Notes: a model not told the origin generated them from the letters alone. Positions 24,864 to 37,059 are shown, counted from the stretch's first letter. The stretch: 64,000 bases of DNA from Hemileia vastatrix (GCA_030280995.1 JASXTE010000001.1:3470001-3534000), one strand, 5' to 3'. A program made the numbers and translations.

Positions 24864-25307
24864 GGTATAGGAAAGAAAGGGATGATGTGGCCAACATGTG
24901 GTTTTAAAAAAAAAATCACAAAAAAAGTGCTGATTTGAGGTCAGAACTGACACCCATAGAAAAAAGATTAAGAAGTAGAAGAAATAAGTAAAAAAGAATG
25001 TAGACATGCCTGGTCAAAATATTGAAAATGTCAGGAAGGGGTGTGTGCCGAGGATTGATGGGTAGGTAGCGAGGAAGGTCAGTGTGTCACATGTGACAGG
25101 GATGGGGTAAGAAAGGAAGGGATGTTTTGTGGCCAAAATGTGGATGTGAAAAAAAACGGGAAAAAAGTGCTGATTTGAGGTCATAACTGACACCCTTTTT
25201 TGAAATAAGTGACTTTTTTGCAAAATTTATGTGCTGATTTGTAAGTGCTGATTTGGTTTGAAATCTGCACTTAAGTTAAGTGCGGATTTGCCAGAACTGA
25301 CACCCCC
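24864..25307. repeat. Right subterminal region of H2 with tandem duplication
   Basis: Two diverged copies of a roughly 95-bp unit (24864-24955 and about 25099-25195) share AAGTGCTGATTTGAGGTCA followed by ACTGACACCC. After these come repeats of GTGCTGATTT and the inverted end. No coding potential is evident. Confidence 0.65.
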
Positions 25308-26500
25308 TAATATATAAACATAAAATAAATTAAGTAAAATTTGGAAAAAAAAAGCTTAACTGTAAAGGTAAAAATATCAGAAACCACTGAACCAAATTCA
25401 AACCCGTTTGTGGGAAATGCAAGAGTGGCTTCATGAGAGACTTCAGTTAAGGGACATGTGATTTAATTAAACCTAACCTTAATATGTTACATAAAAACAT
25501 AAAGTAAAAAGACTCAAATTGGGAAAAAAGGCTCAACTTAAAAGGTAAATATCTCAGCAACCACTGAACCAAATTCAAATCCCTTTGTGTGAAATAAAAT
25601 GTAGCTTTCAGGAGAATCTTCATTTAAAAGGACATTAGATTTGAATAAACCCAACCCAAATTCTGACTCTTATTTTCAAAATTTTACAAAAACTTGAAAA
25701 GTGGTAATGGAGATGAGAACAAGAAGAGTTTAATAAGTCCACTGTTATCCAAATAAAATTCATACATATATTTAAGTATGAAATTTTCATAGAAGAATGA
25801 GATATAATATAGGCATGAAAAAAAGGAGATGAAACTTACCTTAATTGAAAAGTAGAAAAAATAGAGTGAGAAAGATTGATTTTGGAATTTGGGGGAAATT
25901 GAATATGGAGTAAGTAAAATACATAAAGGATGTGCATTGTATGTGTTTTAATGACATGGAAGAAAAAAAAGTGAAATATGGGAAAGGGAGGATAATGACC
26001 ATGACAAGGAGGGATAAAGAGTAGGGTGATGGAGTTAAAAATGAAAAAAAGAGGGAGAGAAAAAAAGGTTAATTTTACCATTAAAATTAAAATAACCACT
26101 TACAAAAAAATTTAGATACAAAAAAGAAAAAAAAAACAGAAAAAAAAATTAAAAATTAAAATTAGCAAACAAAAAAGTTAAAAAAATGAATAAAATGACT
26201 TACTTGGAGAGATGAGATGAGAAAATAAATAAAACCAAATTGATTGAGGGATGTTTGAGGATAGGAGGAAAAGGATATGAGGGATGAATGAAGAAAATAA
26301 AAAGTGAAAAATTATGTGATTTCAGAAAATATGCAATTTCATGTTGAGCTGGTGAATGAGAAAAAATGAGACATCAAAGAAAGAGACATTCACAGTAAAT
26401 TCAAAATAAAAATGAATATGAAAAAAACCAAAACACCAAACCAAGTGAATAAAGCACACAAGTTGAACATTTGGAGAGTATGAAAAAAATTAGAATGGTT
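25308..26500. repeat. 1.2-kb spacer of H1, right half
   Basis: Continuation of the H1 spacer after the H2 insertion; direct repeat of 13311-14530. Noncoding and A-rich towards 26100. A polypyrimidine or splice-like CTTACCTTAATTG near 25835 is shared with the other copy. Confidence 0.65.
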
Positions 26501-27140
26501 GTGTTTCAAAATGTTGGAGTGGATTGAAATAATAACAGAGAATATTCTGGTGGAAAGAATGTTTTGTGATTCAAGGGAGGGGGGAGCTTGCGCAGGTTTA
26601 GGATCCTCTTCTTCATAAAGATCATTGAAAATAAATATAAGATAAAGTGTCTTCCAAAACCAAGTCAGAATCAGAGTCAGCTGCTAAATTTAAAGTGATA
26701 TCATTCATAGCTGAGTGAGTTTTCTTCCTAGTAGAGAGGTGCTTCACTATTGTTGGTAGAAAAGATTGTCAGTAGAAGGGCTAGGTGATGAGTGGGAACT
26801 GGGAATTTGCCACAAAATGAGAAGGTGGGGCGTGTATATAGAAAAAAATTTATGTGTTCACCACCAAAATTAAGTAGAATAGAGTGAGGAGAGAAATAAG
26901 GATGGCATCTGAAATTATATGTCATGTGACTTTCTGACAAATCAATCATGGATGTGATGAGTTTGGGATCAGGAATTAAGAATGGAAATTGGGGTATAAG
27001 AGTTGGGATAATACATTAATGTGCATTCCTTATCCACTTTCCCTAGGGCTAGTGGATACGAATCTTCCACAATTAATAATGTCTGATCCTGGAAAAAAAT
27101 CCTGATCCCTAATTGTGGATCCCTGAACATGGATACCTCC
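26501..27140. repeat. Right end of H1 with decayed palindrome
   Basis: Matches 44930-46542 of H3 at both sides of a deletion near 26640 that removed most of the transposase gene. At 27031-27058 lies a decayed version of the 28-bp palindrome that is perfect in H3 (46431-46458), about 82 bp from the element end. Confidence 0.65.
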
Positions 27141-27932
27141 TATTTAATTGACTTCAAATAATCATGACTTAAGCAACCTAAGATCTCTCAATGTGACCAA
27201 TTCATAGCCCTAGAGTCATAATATCATATTGATGATATAAAAATTGATAATACTTTTCATAGCATTAAATCACAATAAAAAATGTGAATTTACAGTTGAG
27301 TGATACATTAGCATAAAAAAAGCTTAACCGCATGTCAAATATTTTGACAAAAAATAAATATTTTCCAATTATTTCTCAACTATATTTCATCAGAAAAAAA
27401 GAGCTGGTACCTGCTAGCAGGTGCCAACATTTTTTTCCTGGTGTTCAACCATCTCATTTTTCTACAATTACGATTTTCACCACAAAAAAACACCTGGAAC
27501 CTGTGAGAAGGTAAAAATCCCTCAATTCATCTCTGATTGAAGAGTAACTCAGATTTGGTGCTGTGAAAGCTATTTTACTTAATTTTTATTGGCCAGTCTT
27601 TGCAGAAAAATTACAACTAGGCTGAAACTAAGGGAAATTAAATATAGGAGTTGGCACCTGCAATCAGGTGCCCACATTTTTTTCTGGTGTGTTAAATTTT
27701 AAATTCCCAATTTTTAATGAAATTTGGTTCCATGAAAACAATATTCAATATTTTAATTTTTTTTGATATGACATTATAAATTTAGGGCTAAAAATTTATC
27801 ATAATGATAGTTTTAATGTCATTTGACTCATGATTTTGATTCCAAAAAATATTTAAAAAGTGATAAGGATTTATTTCTGGATACTTTACACTTTCTAGAA
27901 AAGTATTTTTGTCACCACATAATATGGGGTAT
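27141..27932. other. Unassigned AT-rich spacer with two palindromic motifs
   Basis: No reading frame. Two direct copies of a motif near 27403-27446 and 27655-27692 contain the near-palindrome GGCACCTGCTAGCAGGTGCC or a diverged form, followed by ACATTTTTTT and CTGGTGT. The same motif occurs near 38090. They may mark ends of small nonautonomous DNA elements. Confidence 0.45.
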
Positions 27933-28736
27933 TGTCAAGGGGGCTTTCAGGTCTAGAAGATTTTTTATGGCAGTCCAATGGTGGTAACAACAGGAATTTA
28001 GGATCTCAAATTTTCAGAGTATGTTTATCTATCTTTCATTTATTTTACTCAATTTTAAGAGGTAAGGATTTTTTAATTATTATTATAAATTAATGAGATA
28101 GTATTACGTAAATGTAATTACAAAATACAATAATGGATAGTAATAAATAATTATATAGAATATTTTTTTGTTAATTTAGTAAGTAATGGATATCCCAAAA
28201 CAACCAAAAAGAGAGGCCTTATATAGGCAAAGAAGAGACAAAAAACGGTAGTAAAATTCTAAATACAGGAGTATGAGAGAGGAAAAAGGAATATTCCAGA
28301 AGGAATATTCTCATATAATAAAGTTGTTCCAAAAATAAGGCAGCAAAAAGTGTTTTTACAGAATATGACAGGAATAAATTAATTTATTTAATACTTACTG
28401 TAAAGGTCAATTCTAAATAATAAATTTGAATTTTTTGTATATATTTAATTTTATTTCAATATTAAATCTTTATTTTAATTTAAAATATATTTTAATACAA
28501 ACTTTTATTTCTTTCAACCTGTCATTGAGCATGGTGTTAGAAAATAAAAATATATGAGACATTTTAATATTAATTTTAATTATTCACTAACTTTACCATT
28601 TTTTAATTAGTTAATTTATTATAGGTAAATTTAATGTAAATAAATTATAATTAATAAAATAAAAATAATAAGGTGTGGCTTTATCCTAGTAAATAATTAA
28701 TTATTTTACTGGGTAAGTCTAGCAGCCTGGCTGAAA
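27933..28736 (-). repeat. 3' LTR of element C
   Basis: Forward strand runs from TGTCAAGG to GGCTGAAA, the last bases being a decayed CTGACA. Next to it, at 28737-28747, the forward strand CTCCCTCACTC is the complement of the purine tract that primes plus-strand synthesis. A TATATAAGG-type motif on the minus strand lies near 28222. About 95% similar by eye to 35671-36475. Confidence 0.92.
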
Positions 28737-28819
28737 CTCCCTCACTCTAAAAAACAATAAAAAAAATGCTGTGATTTTTTCTTTTTATATTTCTTTAGCA
28801 CAGTAGGAAGATTAGATAT

Positions 28820-30090
28820 CTACTTCCCAGGTATCCAAGAATTATATTCAGAAGATTTATTCTTGAATCTCAATAAGTATTCTGTACCTTTTTCAGCAGT
28901 AACTATTCTTTCATCTAGAATCTTATCAATTTCTGCTGTCTCAGTGATTTCAGTAGGGGTCTTTTTTGGTCTTCCCCTACTTTTGGGAAATAATTCACTA
29001 TTGGATGTGTAGGGTTTCAAAAGAGATATTGGAAAAAAAGGATGTTTTCTGTCATATGGAGAATAAAAAATAACTTCAACTGCATTCAAACCAACCATTC
29101 TTCTGACAACAAATGGACCTACAAATGGGTCTTTTAATTTGTTGTTACCTAGTAAATTGAAGTGGACTGTAGAAATCAGTACTTCATCACCCTTTTTAAA
29201 AGTTTATTCTTTATGGGATTTGTCCCATCACTTCTTCTCATACTCAAAGGATTTTTCAATAAAGTTTTGAGCATGACTTCTGCAAAGTTTTTGCATTTGA
29301 AGAAAATATTTTACGCCAGGATGTAAATCCAATTTAGGTATTTTATTATTGAGAATTTGGGCAGGAGTATTAGGAACATATCCCAGCCAGAGCTCAAAAG
29401 GCTTTTTCTGAGTAACAGAATGAACAGTGCTATTATAAGCGAATTCAAACCCAGGGAGTAGGGTAACCCAATCATGAGTAAATCTGTCATTGACTTTGTA
29501 CTCAAGGCCAAAGGCACAATACCTTCTTATCATGTCCTCTAAAGTCTGAATCATTCTTTCAGCTAATCCATCAGTTTGAGGGTGATGGGCAGTAGAAAGT
29601 TTCAGATCACAACCACAAACATCCATCAGAGACATCCAAAATTCAGAAGTAAATTTAGGGTCTCTGTCAGAGATTATGGCTTTAGGAAAACCTGCAGTAT
29701 TAAAAATATGAGACCACCATAAGAAGGCTAATTCTTTAGTGGAAGCATCCTTGCATATGGGGATAAATTTACACATCTTTGTGAATCTATCCACAATAAC
29801 CCAACAAGAGTTATAATTGTCTTTCCCAGAAATGGTTAGTCCTTTTACAAAGTCCATGTTTATTATCTGCCTTGGTGCATCAGGAGATTCAATATGTTGC
29901 ATTAATTTAGCTCTTTTACCAGTCAATCTTTTTTATTATTGGCAAGAATCACAGGATTCAACATATAGTTTGGCGTCTTCAGACATATTAACCCACCAAG
30001 CAGTGTTTTTAATTCTGATCATTGTTTTTTCAAGATCAAAATGTCAAGCCAATATGTCATCATGACAAATTTTCAAGGTGATCTCTTTCA
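28820..30090 (-). pseudogene. Integrase and chromodomain of element C, broken
   Basis: Minus-strand pieces 29926-29228 and 29098-28820. The integrase core is recognisable: NMDFVKGL, ISDRDPKFTSEFW, GLAERMIQTLEDMIRRYC. The zinc-binding CDSC near 29945 is followed by two stop codons. The chromodomain-like end (EIDKILDERI, LLRFKNKSSE) stops early at WIPGK. At least one frameshift lies between 29228 and 29098. Confidence 0.88.
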
Positions 30091-30352
30091 TAGAAGGAGG
30101 AATAACAATGACATTACTCAACTTTCTTCTATAATAGAGGTAGCCTTCATCAATTGAAAATTCACCTTTTTCCAAAGCTTTCTGGTACTTTGGTGGAAGG
30201 GTTTTAATTAATGCCTTTATTGAAGCATTCTTTGGATCATTTAATATGGTACATCACTTTTTTAAGTCAGTGTCCTTATCATATGAATCCAGAATAAGAT
30301 GTAATAGCTCTTCCTCCATATCAACCACATATATCACATGAATATGAACAAT

Positions 30353-31867
30353 TTAATCTTCAGGAACATATGCAGGGTCTGAGTCATCATTTGGAAAAGG
30401 TAATCTTGATAACATATCCACATTTGAGTGAACAATAACAGCCCTATGAATTATTGTCATTCTCCCTCTATATTCTTGAACAGCCAGTTGCCATCTGAAC
30501 ATATGTCTGTTAGGTGTTTTCAAGTCTAGTAGGGATTTAACTGCACTGAAGTCAGTGATAAGTTCAAATTTCTGGTCATCCAGGTAATAATGTAGCTTCT
30601 CCAGAGCCCACACTACTGCTAAACATTCTAGTTGAGTGGCACCATATTTCAATTCACTATTTCTCAAGGTTCTTAAAATATAACAAATTACTACTTCTGA
30701 TACTTTATCATTCATCACTTGTTTCTGATGGAGGGCAGCACCAAGACCAATAAAACTGGCATCAGTGTATAAAACAAATGGTTGATTAAAGTCAGGTAAA
30801 GCAAGAATTGGTGCTGACAATAAACAATGTTTCATAGTTTCAAAAGCTCTTTGTCCTTCACTGTTCCAGACAAAAGCAACATCTTTCCTAGTCAGTTGGG
30901 TAAGGGTTAATGCTATGACTTGGTAATTTTTAATTTACTGTCTATAGTATCCACACATTCCCAGAAAACTCTGTAGCTCTCTAACTGTGGTAGGAGCCTT
31001 CACCTGTTGTATGGCTGCCACTTTGTTTTTGCCAACACATATCTGTAAGCCTGAGACAGCATGACCAAGCACTTTTAAGGAATGAAAACCAAATTTTCAT
31101 TTCTTCAAAGCCAGTGTAATATTTATCTCATCCATTTTATGGAAAACTTTACACAGGTGGTTAAGGTGGTCCTCAAATGTTTTAGAGAATATAATGATAT
31201 CATAAATATAAATCTTCAGCCATCCTTCAATTATTTCTTGATGGAATGTGTTATCCATAACTTTTTGAAAAACTGAAGGGGCATTTTTAGGGCCAAATGG
31301 CATCCTAATATACTTATAAATACCCATATGAGTAGAAATAATCAGAAAATTCTGAGAGCTCTTCTCAACAGGTACCTGGTGATATCCCTTATTACCATCC
31401 AAGCAGCTGATTTATTTATCACGTTGTAGGGTAGCATGTATTTAGCTAATTCTGGGCAAAGGATAGATATCATCAACAGTATAAGTGCTCAACGCTCTAT
31501 AGTCACCACATAACCTGGCCTTATCTTTCTCATAAGAAATTAGGACAGGTGAGATAATAAAATGTATAGATGTTTCAACTACCTTTTCAATAATATTCAT
31601 TTTTAAAAGGGTGGAGATATTGTCTTCAATATCTTTTCTCTTTGTGGGAGAAGCTGGATAAGGCTTCTTTTTTAAACTAGGTGGTATTTCTGTAAATGGG
31701 AAAGATAATGAAAGCTTCATTTCTTCTTTTACCAATCCTAATTTATGTGATCCATGAGCAAAGGCCATAGGAAAAGATTTGATCAATTTAATGTTTGAAT
31801 CTTTATCCTCACCAGAAAGTTGTTCTCCAAAAGAAGCATTGTCAATTTCAGACACAAGGGCAGGCAT
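30353..31867 (-). pseudogene. RT and RNase H of element C, broken
   Basis: Pieces 31867-31442 (RT start, ARLCGDYRALSTYTVDDIYP), 31402-31097 (RT core; the YIDD box reads YIYDI, so a key Asp position is altered) and 30835-30353 (RNase H, LYTDASFIGLGAAL). Several stops lie between them. The protease region near 32200-32290 is also broken, with GAGGS readable just past a stop. Confidence 0.86.
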
Positions 31868-32278
31868 TTTTTTTGTAGATCTTCCTTTATATTGAACTAC
31901 AGAATGTCATGTGTTCAATCCTGGTGTTAATAATTTCTTGGGGGAGAAAATTTTAAATTTTTATCTTCCCATTCATCCCCATTGTGAAGCATTAGTTTGA
32001 AGGATCTAATTTTATTCCATATTTGGTTAAAATGTCATTTCGCACAATGAACCAACTACTCAAGTTATCATTTTTCATGACAACAAAATTACATATAGCT
32101 CTTACAAAACCATGGTTATATTTGAAAAATACTGTGGCTTTTTATTTACCAATGGGGGACAAAGCAGAGCCATAACCTCTCCAATTCTCAGAAATGATAG
32201 GCATAAGTTTTTATTTATAATCTTGGTCCACTAAACCAAGTGCTTTTTCAGATACTACACTTCCTCCAGCTCCAGAAT

Positions 32279-34105
32279 CTAAGACACCTCAATGTTATTT
32301 CCATTGATCAAGACTGGTGCCTTGAGAGGGGAAAAAATAATAGAGATTTCCTTAAGGTCTTTTATGATCTCAGCATCCTCTACTGTAGATAAATCATTAT
32401 TCTTAATATCAATATTATTTAAATAATGAATATTCTCTTCCAGAATTAATATTTCCCGGTGAGATTCATATGAGATATTTCTGGCACAATCACTTGAAGT
32501 TTCATCCAGTGCTATTGTGTCATCAGCATGTTCCTCTGTCTTCTCAACAAGATGTATCTTCTTGTCACAAACATGGACTTTCTTCCAAGGCTTACTGCTT
32601 TTGGAGTAAGTATTTGTTGCATACTTTTTGGGTGCAACAGGGGCAGAATGTTTACCAACTTTTTCCAGAGGTTTTTGTTGGTAATTGGAGGTTTTCTTTA
32701 ATGAAAATCTAGAAATGAATCTTCTAGAATCATACTTGTTGTTAAGAAGGATCTCATTACAAGTATTAATGAAAGAAGAAGGTTCATTTGAGAACTCAGT
32801 TCTAGCAACTATTAAGTCTCTCAGAGACATAGGTAATTTATAGAGGATCCTGTCCTTCCATGACTCAAACTCCATATCTGGGTCCATTGCCCTTAAGATT
32901 TTCACAAGTTTCATCAAGAACTCAATAGGTTTTTCAGTAGAAGAGCTATATCTGGTTTCTTCATAGTGCCTTTGTTGAGCTAATCTAAACTTGGAGCCAC
33001 CAAATTGTGCTTTAATTAATTTTTTCCAATCTTTCCACGAGTAGTCATTTTTATCCAAGAGAAAAGATTAATACCACATTAGGGCTATATTGGTAAATAA
33101 AGAAATTAATTTTGACACAATTTCCTCATCTGGGAGTTTGTGAGAATTTTTTAGATTATCAATTCTGCAAATGAACTGTTGCCAATCAGAGGAAGAGTCA
33201 CCATCAAATTTTGGATACTGGTCAAGTTTTGGCCAATTCTTTTGATTTGAAGTAGTCTCCTTGTTACAAGCTTGTTTCTGAGTGAGAAGGAGCTGTAACT
33301 TCTCCAATTGGGCAGTAATTTCATTGTTTAATCCTTCTGTGGATGATCCAGGTACATCATCAATTTTTGATGGAAACTCAGTGATATCAACAGGTATTTC
33401 AGGAACTAATTTTTCTTTAGATGAACTAGGAACAGGTAAAATTGGGGTATCGTGCTCATCAGATTCTTTCAAAGAAATTTCAGAAAACTTTTGATTATAT
33501 AACAATGAATTCATTATCTCCTCAATGGTTGTTAACCTAGTCTTTACTCTTGGAATACTAGATAAATTCTCATTGATGGTTGCAAAAGATAATTGATTTT
33601 TATTTTGTAAAGATGAATAATAATTACCCAATCTTTCTAAGTTTATCTTATGTCTCTCTAGCTCCTGGAAACATATGGACACAGTATCTTTTAATTTAGA
33701 CAAATCATTCTTGATATTTTACCATAAAGCAACTTTCTTTTCATGAGTTACTTTGTAATGAAACAAATCATCAGAAACTCTCTGTAACTCACTCCTCAAT
33801 GCTTGATAAACCTGTTCTGTTATCAAACTATTATATTTCTGAGTCAATTGCATGTTTTTCATTATATGATTTTGTTTAGCAATAATATCCCTCAAATATT
33901 CATCATTAATGTTAGCTACATCTGGAGTATTTCTCAATAGTGAAACAGAATAACTTTCCAGATTCTCATAAAACTCAGGATCAAGTGTCTCATCAATAAT
34001 AGCCATATCTGAATTTATCATTGAAGTACCAATTAAAACCAAAGGATTAGATACATTAGAATATTGAGCAATTTGTCTACTGTTCTCAGCCTCTACTGGT
34101 CTCAC
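32279..34105 (-). pseudogene. gag region of element C, broken
   Basis: Pieces 34105-33719 and 33703-33068 (coiled-coil and linker, then NWPKLDQYPKFDGDSSSDWQ of the capsid) and 33058-32279 (rest of capsid, then the knuckle). The knuckle reads TYSKSSKPWKKVHVC; its first two Cys are lost, so the zinc site is dead. The stop between the last two pieces interrupts the capsid at MWY. Confidence 0.86.
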
Positions 34106-34185
34106 AGTCTCATCTCCTCTTCTAGAATTACCTGAAGGAACTGAATCAGTTACAAGAAATGGTAATTGAGATTAAATAGAGGGGC

Positions 34186-34807
34186 TTACAATGGCTTGGG
34201 AAAGACTTTGATGTGGTTTTTTTCCCCCCTTCTTCCTCCTTGGTAGGGATGAGGAGGTGTTGGGTTGAACTGATTTTTTCTTGAAAGACCTGCCTGAGGT
34301 ACTTGTTGCTGTGGCTGTTGGGACAGATAATCCCACTGGGTGTTCAGCCAATCCCACTGCCATTTTGAAACTTCCACCTTTTCTTGTTGCTGGGGGGCCA
34401 GTTGTGGAAGGGCTTTTGGAGGAGGAGGTTTCTTTTTCTCTTGAAGAAAGGACTCTATTTTTCTTACCTTGTCCTCTAGAGAGTCTATTTTTGACCTCAG
34501 CTTGAGGTTTTCTGACCTCAACTCCTTGATGTGAGTGGAGAGATTTTTGACTTGCTGATTTAAGGGCATCTTTTTTATCTTGAAGCCTTTAGGAAGCTCT
34601 TCTGGGGGGTTGATAGAAGGCTTTTGTTCCTGAGCAGTTGTCTCCACTAATATTTCCATCTCCTGCATTTCTACATCCTGATTGGTCCAGTAATTGATTA
34701 ATTTGAGCTAGTTTTTTAGTAAAAGGAGAACTTACCTAAGAAGCTTCATCATAATAAATTAAATCTAGCTCCTCATCACGGCCAGAAGAGGCACCTTGAT
34801 CATTCAT
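34186..34807 (-). CDS. Spliced small coiled-coil protein of element C
   Basis: Exon 2 on the minus strand, 34677-34186, is open for 163 codons from GAT GTA GAA ATG. The predicted 58-nt intron is 34735-34678 (GTAAGT donor, AATCAG acceptor), and the acceptor joins at the codon matching that in A, B and D (DxxM). Exon 1 would be 34807-34736 (MNDQGASSGRDEE...), but its last codon is TAG in this copy, probably a decay event. Exon 2 has IKKMPLNQQ, a coiled coil of about 55 residues, a Pro/Gln linker, VSKWQWDW and PHPYQGGRRG. The protein is far diverged from B and D but keeps the same order of blocks. Confidence 0.55.
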
Positions 34808-35670
34808 AGTTGTGATTAACCTGAACTGAGAGGAAGAAATATTTAATCAGTTATTATGTTTTCATTGTTTAAAGAAAAATAAGGAAAAGAAAAAAAATTA
34901 TATAAGTAATTCTCAGGACTTTAAAATCAACTGGAATAATTAAAATAAAATGTTTATCAGGACAAAAAATCAACTGAAATAATAATCACCATTTTATTAA
35001 TTTTAAGGTAATTTTATAACCAGGATTTAAAATAAATCAACTGAAATAATAAAATAATTTAATAATTAGTAATATTTTGATAATTATCAGGACTAGAAGT
35101 CAACTGAAGAATTTAATTACCAGGACTTAATGTCAACTGAAATAATTTGATATAATTAATTTAATTAAATTATAATATTATTAATTTACTGCCAGGACAA
35201 TTTGTCAACTGAAACAATAATATAAAATTCTAATTATCTGGACCAAAATCAACTGAAATAATTAAAAAAATAATATAATTAATTTAATTTTTATATTACT
35301 TCTAGGACTAAGAACAATATAGTTCTATCTTGGTCAACTAGGAAAAACAAAATTATTTTTCCAGACACCTCCCCCTGTAAAATGAGCAAGTTAATTCCAC
35401 TTTACAGTGTGCTGAGTAAAAAAAGATGTACGTGTACAATGAAATGTGTAAAATGACCCACAAATAGTAATCAAATAATTACCAAAAATATATATGACTA
35501 TTGTCATTATATGAACTTAAATTTTTGAGCGTGGTTCAATTTCCGGTTGCATCAAAAAAGTAAGTCACATGACTGATGACATTTGTCATCTTTGTGGTTT
35601 ACTCATCCTATTGGCACCTCATCATTGATGGTCCCTTGGTCACCATCAACAATTCAGAAAGGTCCTCAAT
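34808..35670 (-). promoter_or_regulatory. Leader of element C with eight-unit repeat array and primer-binding site
   Basis: The primer-binding site lies at the LTR edge (forward GGTCCTCAAT at 35661-35670). The leader holds about eight spaced copies, near 34914, 34958, 35021, 35088, 35121, 35192, 35238 and 35302, of CAGGAC(T) followed 6-25 nt later by TCAACTGAAATAAT. Many copies contain GGAC..GTC that could form a short stem. A and B lack this array. It may matter for RNA folding or packaging. Confidence 0.6.
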
Positions 35671-36475
35671 TCTCAAGTGGGCTTTCAGGTCTAGAAGGCT
35701 TTTTACAGCGGTCCAATAGCAGTAAGAATGGGAAACCAGGATCTCAAAGTTTCAGAGTATGTTTATCTATCTTTTATTTATTTTACTCAATTTTAAGAGG
35801 TAAGTATTTTTTAATTATTATTATAAATTAATGAGATAGTATTACATAAATGTAATTAATAAAAACAAGAATGGATAGTAATAAATAATTAAATAGAATA
35901 GGTTGTTTGTTAATGTAGTAAGTAATGGATATCCCAAAACAACCAAAAAGATAGGCCTTATATAGGCAAAGGAGAGACAAAGCACAGTAATAAAATTCTA
36001 AATACAGGAGTATGAGAGAGGAAAAAAGAATATTCCAGAAGGAATATTTTCAAATAATAAAGTTGTTCCAAAAAGAAGGCGTCAAAAAGTGTATTTACAG
36101 AATATGACAGGAATAAATTAATTTATTTAATATTTACTGTAAAGATAAATTCTAAATAAGAAATTTGAATTTTTTGTATATATTTAGTTTTATTTAAATA
36201 TTAAATTTTTATTTTAATTTAAAATTTATTTTAATATAAATTTTTATTTCTTTCAACCTGTCATTGAGCATGTTGTTAGAAAATAAAAATATATGAGACA
36301 TTTTAATATTAGTTTTAATTATTCACTAACTTTACCATTTTGTAATTAGTTAATTTATTATAGGTAAATTTAATGTATATAAATTATAATTAATAAAATA
36401 AAAATAATAAGGCATGGCTTTATCCCAGTAAATAATTAATTATTTTACTGGGTAAGTCTAGCAGCCTGGCTGACA
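35671..36475 (-). repeat. 5' LTR of element C
   Basis: 805 bp from TCTCAAGTGG (decayed TGTCAAG) to GGCTGACA, followed by the target copy GGTAT. Matches the 3' LTR and, inverted, the solo LTR at 4055-4860. Confidence 0.92.
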
Positions 36476-36840
36476 GGTATCAAGGTACTGGTTTCAATCA
36501 TTAAGAATTCATTCTTTTTTTTCCTAGATCTGACATTAGGGGGTATCAATGTTAGAATATCTGAAATTAATTTAATTTCAGATAAAAATTCTTATACCCC
36601 AATTATTTTTTTCAATTTCAAAAATAATTTCATTATTAAACATTTTACATGTCAATGTTCACCTCTTATCTCACATTTTAATCCTCAATTTTCCATAACC
36701 ATATCTTGGATAACTTTCTGGATGTGCAAGCCTCCCTACCTAGCTGTGCACTCCCATCTTTTCTATTTCTTCTATGCATTCATATTCCTTCCCATCTCAT
36801 CTGCTCTTTGCTGCTCCTTTTCATCATCAAATATCTTAAC

Positions 36841-37010
36841 ATGCCTTGGTGCCACATATCTTCTCTAAAGCAGCCTTCTCCCAATTTTTCTTCAAATCCA
36901 ACTACCACCTCTTTCCCCCACTCAGCTAAGAAATTAAAGACCATTCAACTAAAAAAAGATGATCAAATCATACTTATCAGCTTAAAAAATACTAAAACTA
37001 ATTATGATTC
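36841..37010 (+). pseudogene. Harbinger accessory gene of H4, first fragment
   Basis: Starts MPWCHISSLKQPSPNFSSNP and runs through TIQLKKDDQIILISLK, homologous to exon 1 of the H3 gene. At NYDS it is cut by the TIR element; the sequence continues at 48355 with CTTGTTTTGGTATTGAG. Confidence 0.65.
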
Positions 37011-37059
37011 ACAACACAATATTTGGGGGAGACTTTCTAGCAAGTCCTTAACTTGAACT

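Larger units (their letters stand above)
11254..25307 (+). mobile_element. TIR transposon H2 inside H1
   Basis: Ends are a 31-bp perfect inverted repeat beginning GGGGGTGTCAGTTCTGGC (11254-11284) with its complement at 25277-25307. Just inside both ends the unit AAATCCGCACTTA or diverged versions is repeated several times, as expected for transposase-binding sites. The flanks read ATA before the left end and TAATA after the right. Inside are a HARBI1-type transposase fragment, a Tet-like remnant and a spacer like that of H1; retroelement B is inserted at 14537. The junction near 12205 between transposase and Tet-like region suggests that H2 is itself rearranged. Confidence 0.75.
9317..27140 (+). 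mobile_element. Harbinger-like DNA transposon H1, nested host of H2 and B
   Basis: The left end GGTGGTATCAATG (9317) and right end ATGGATACCTCC (to 27140) are slightly decayed inverted copies of the GGGGGTATCAAT ends of H3 at 39148 and 46542. TTA precedes the left end, in keeping with the 3-bp targets of PIF/Harbinger elements. Contents in order: accessory DNA-binding gene remnant (9617-10110), Tet-like remnant (10358-10900, minus), inserted element H2 (11254-25307), then a conserved spacer and the right end. Compared with H3, almost all of the transposase gene is missing near 26640, where the 3' part jumps to the 5' part. Confidence 0.75.
27933..36475 (-). mobile_element. Ty3/gypsy chromovirus C, full-length but decayed
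   Basis: Complete minus-strand element of about 8.5 kb with LTRs of 804-805 bp and the duplication GGTAT (27928-27932 and 36476-36480). It belongs to a different LTR family from A/B and D, although the polyprotein is related in every domain. Stops and frameshifts occur throughout pol. Its small leader gene is nearly intact. Confidence 0.93.

Noticed and set aside
34914..35341. CRISPR-like array
   Set aside because: Units are diverged, unequally spaced and lie in the leader of a eukaryotic retroelement.
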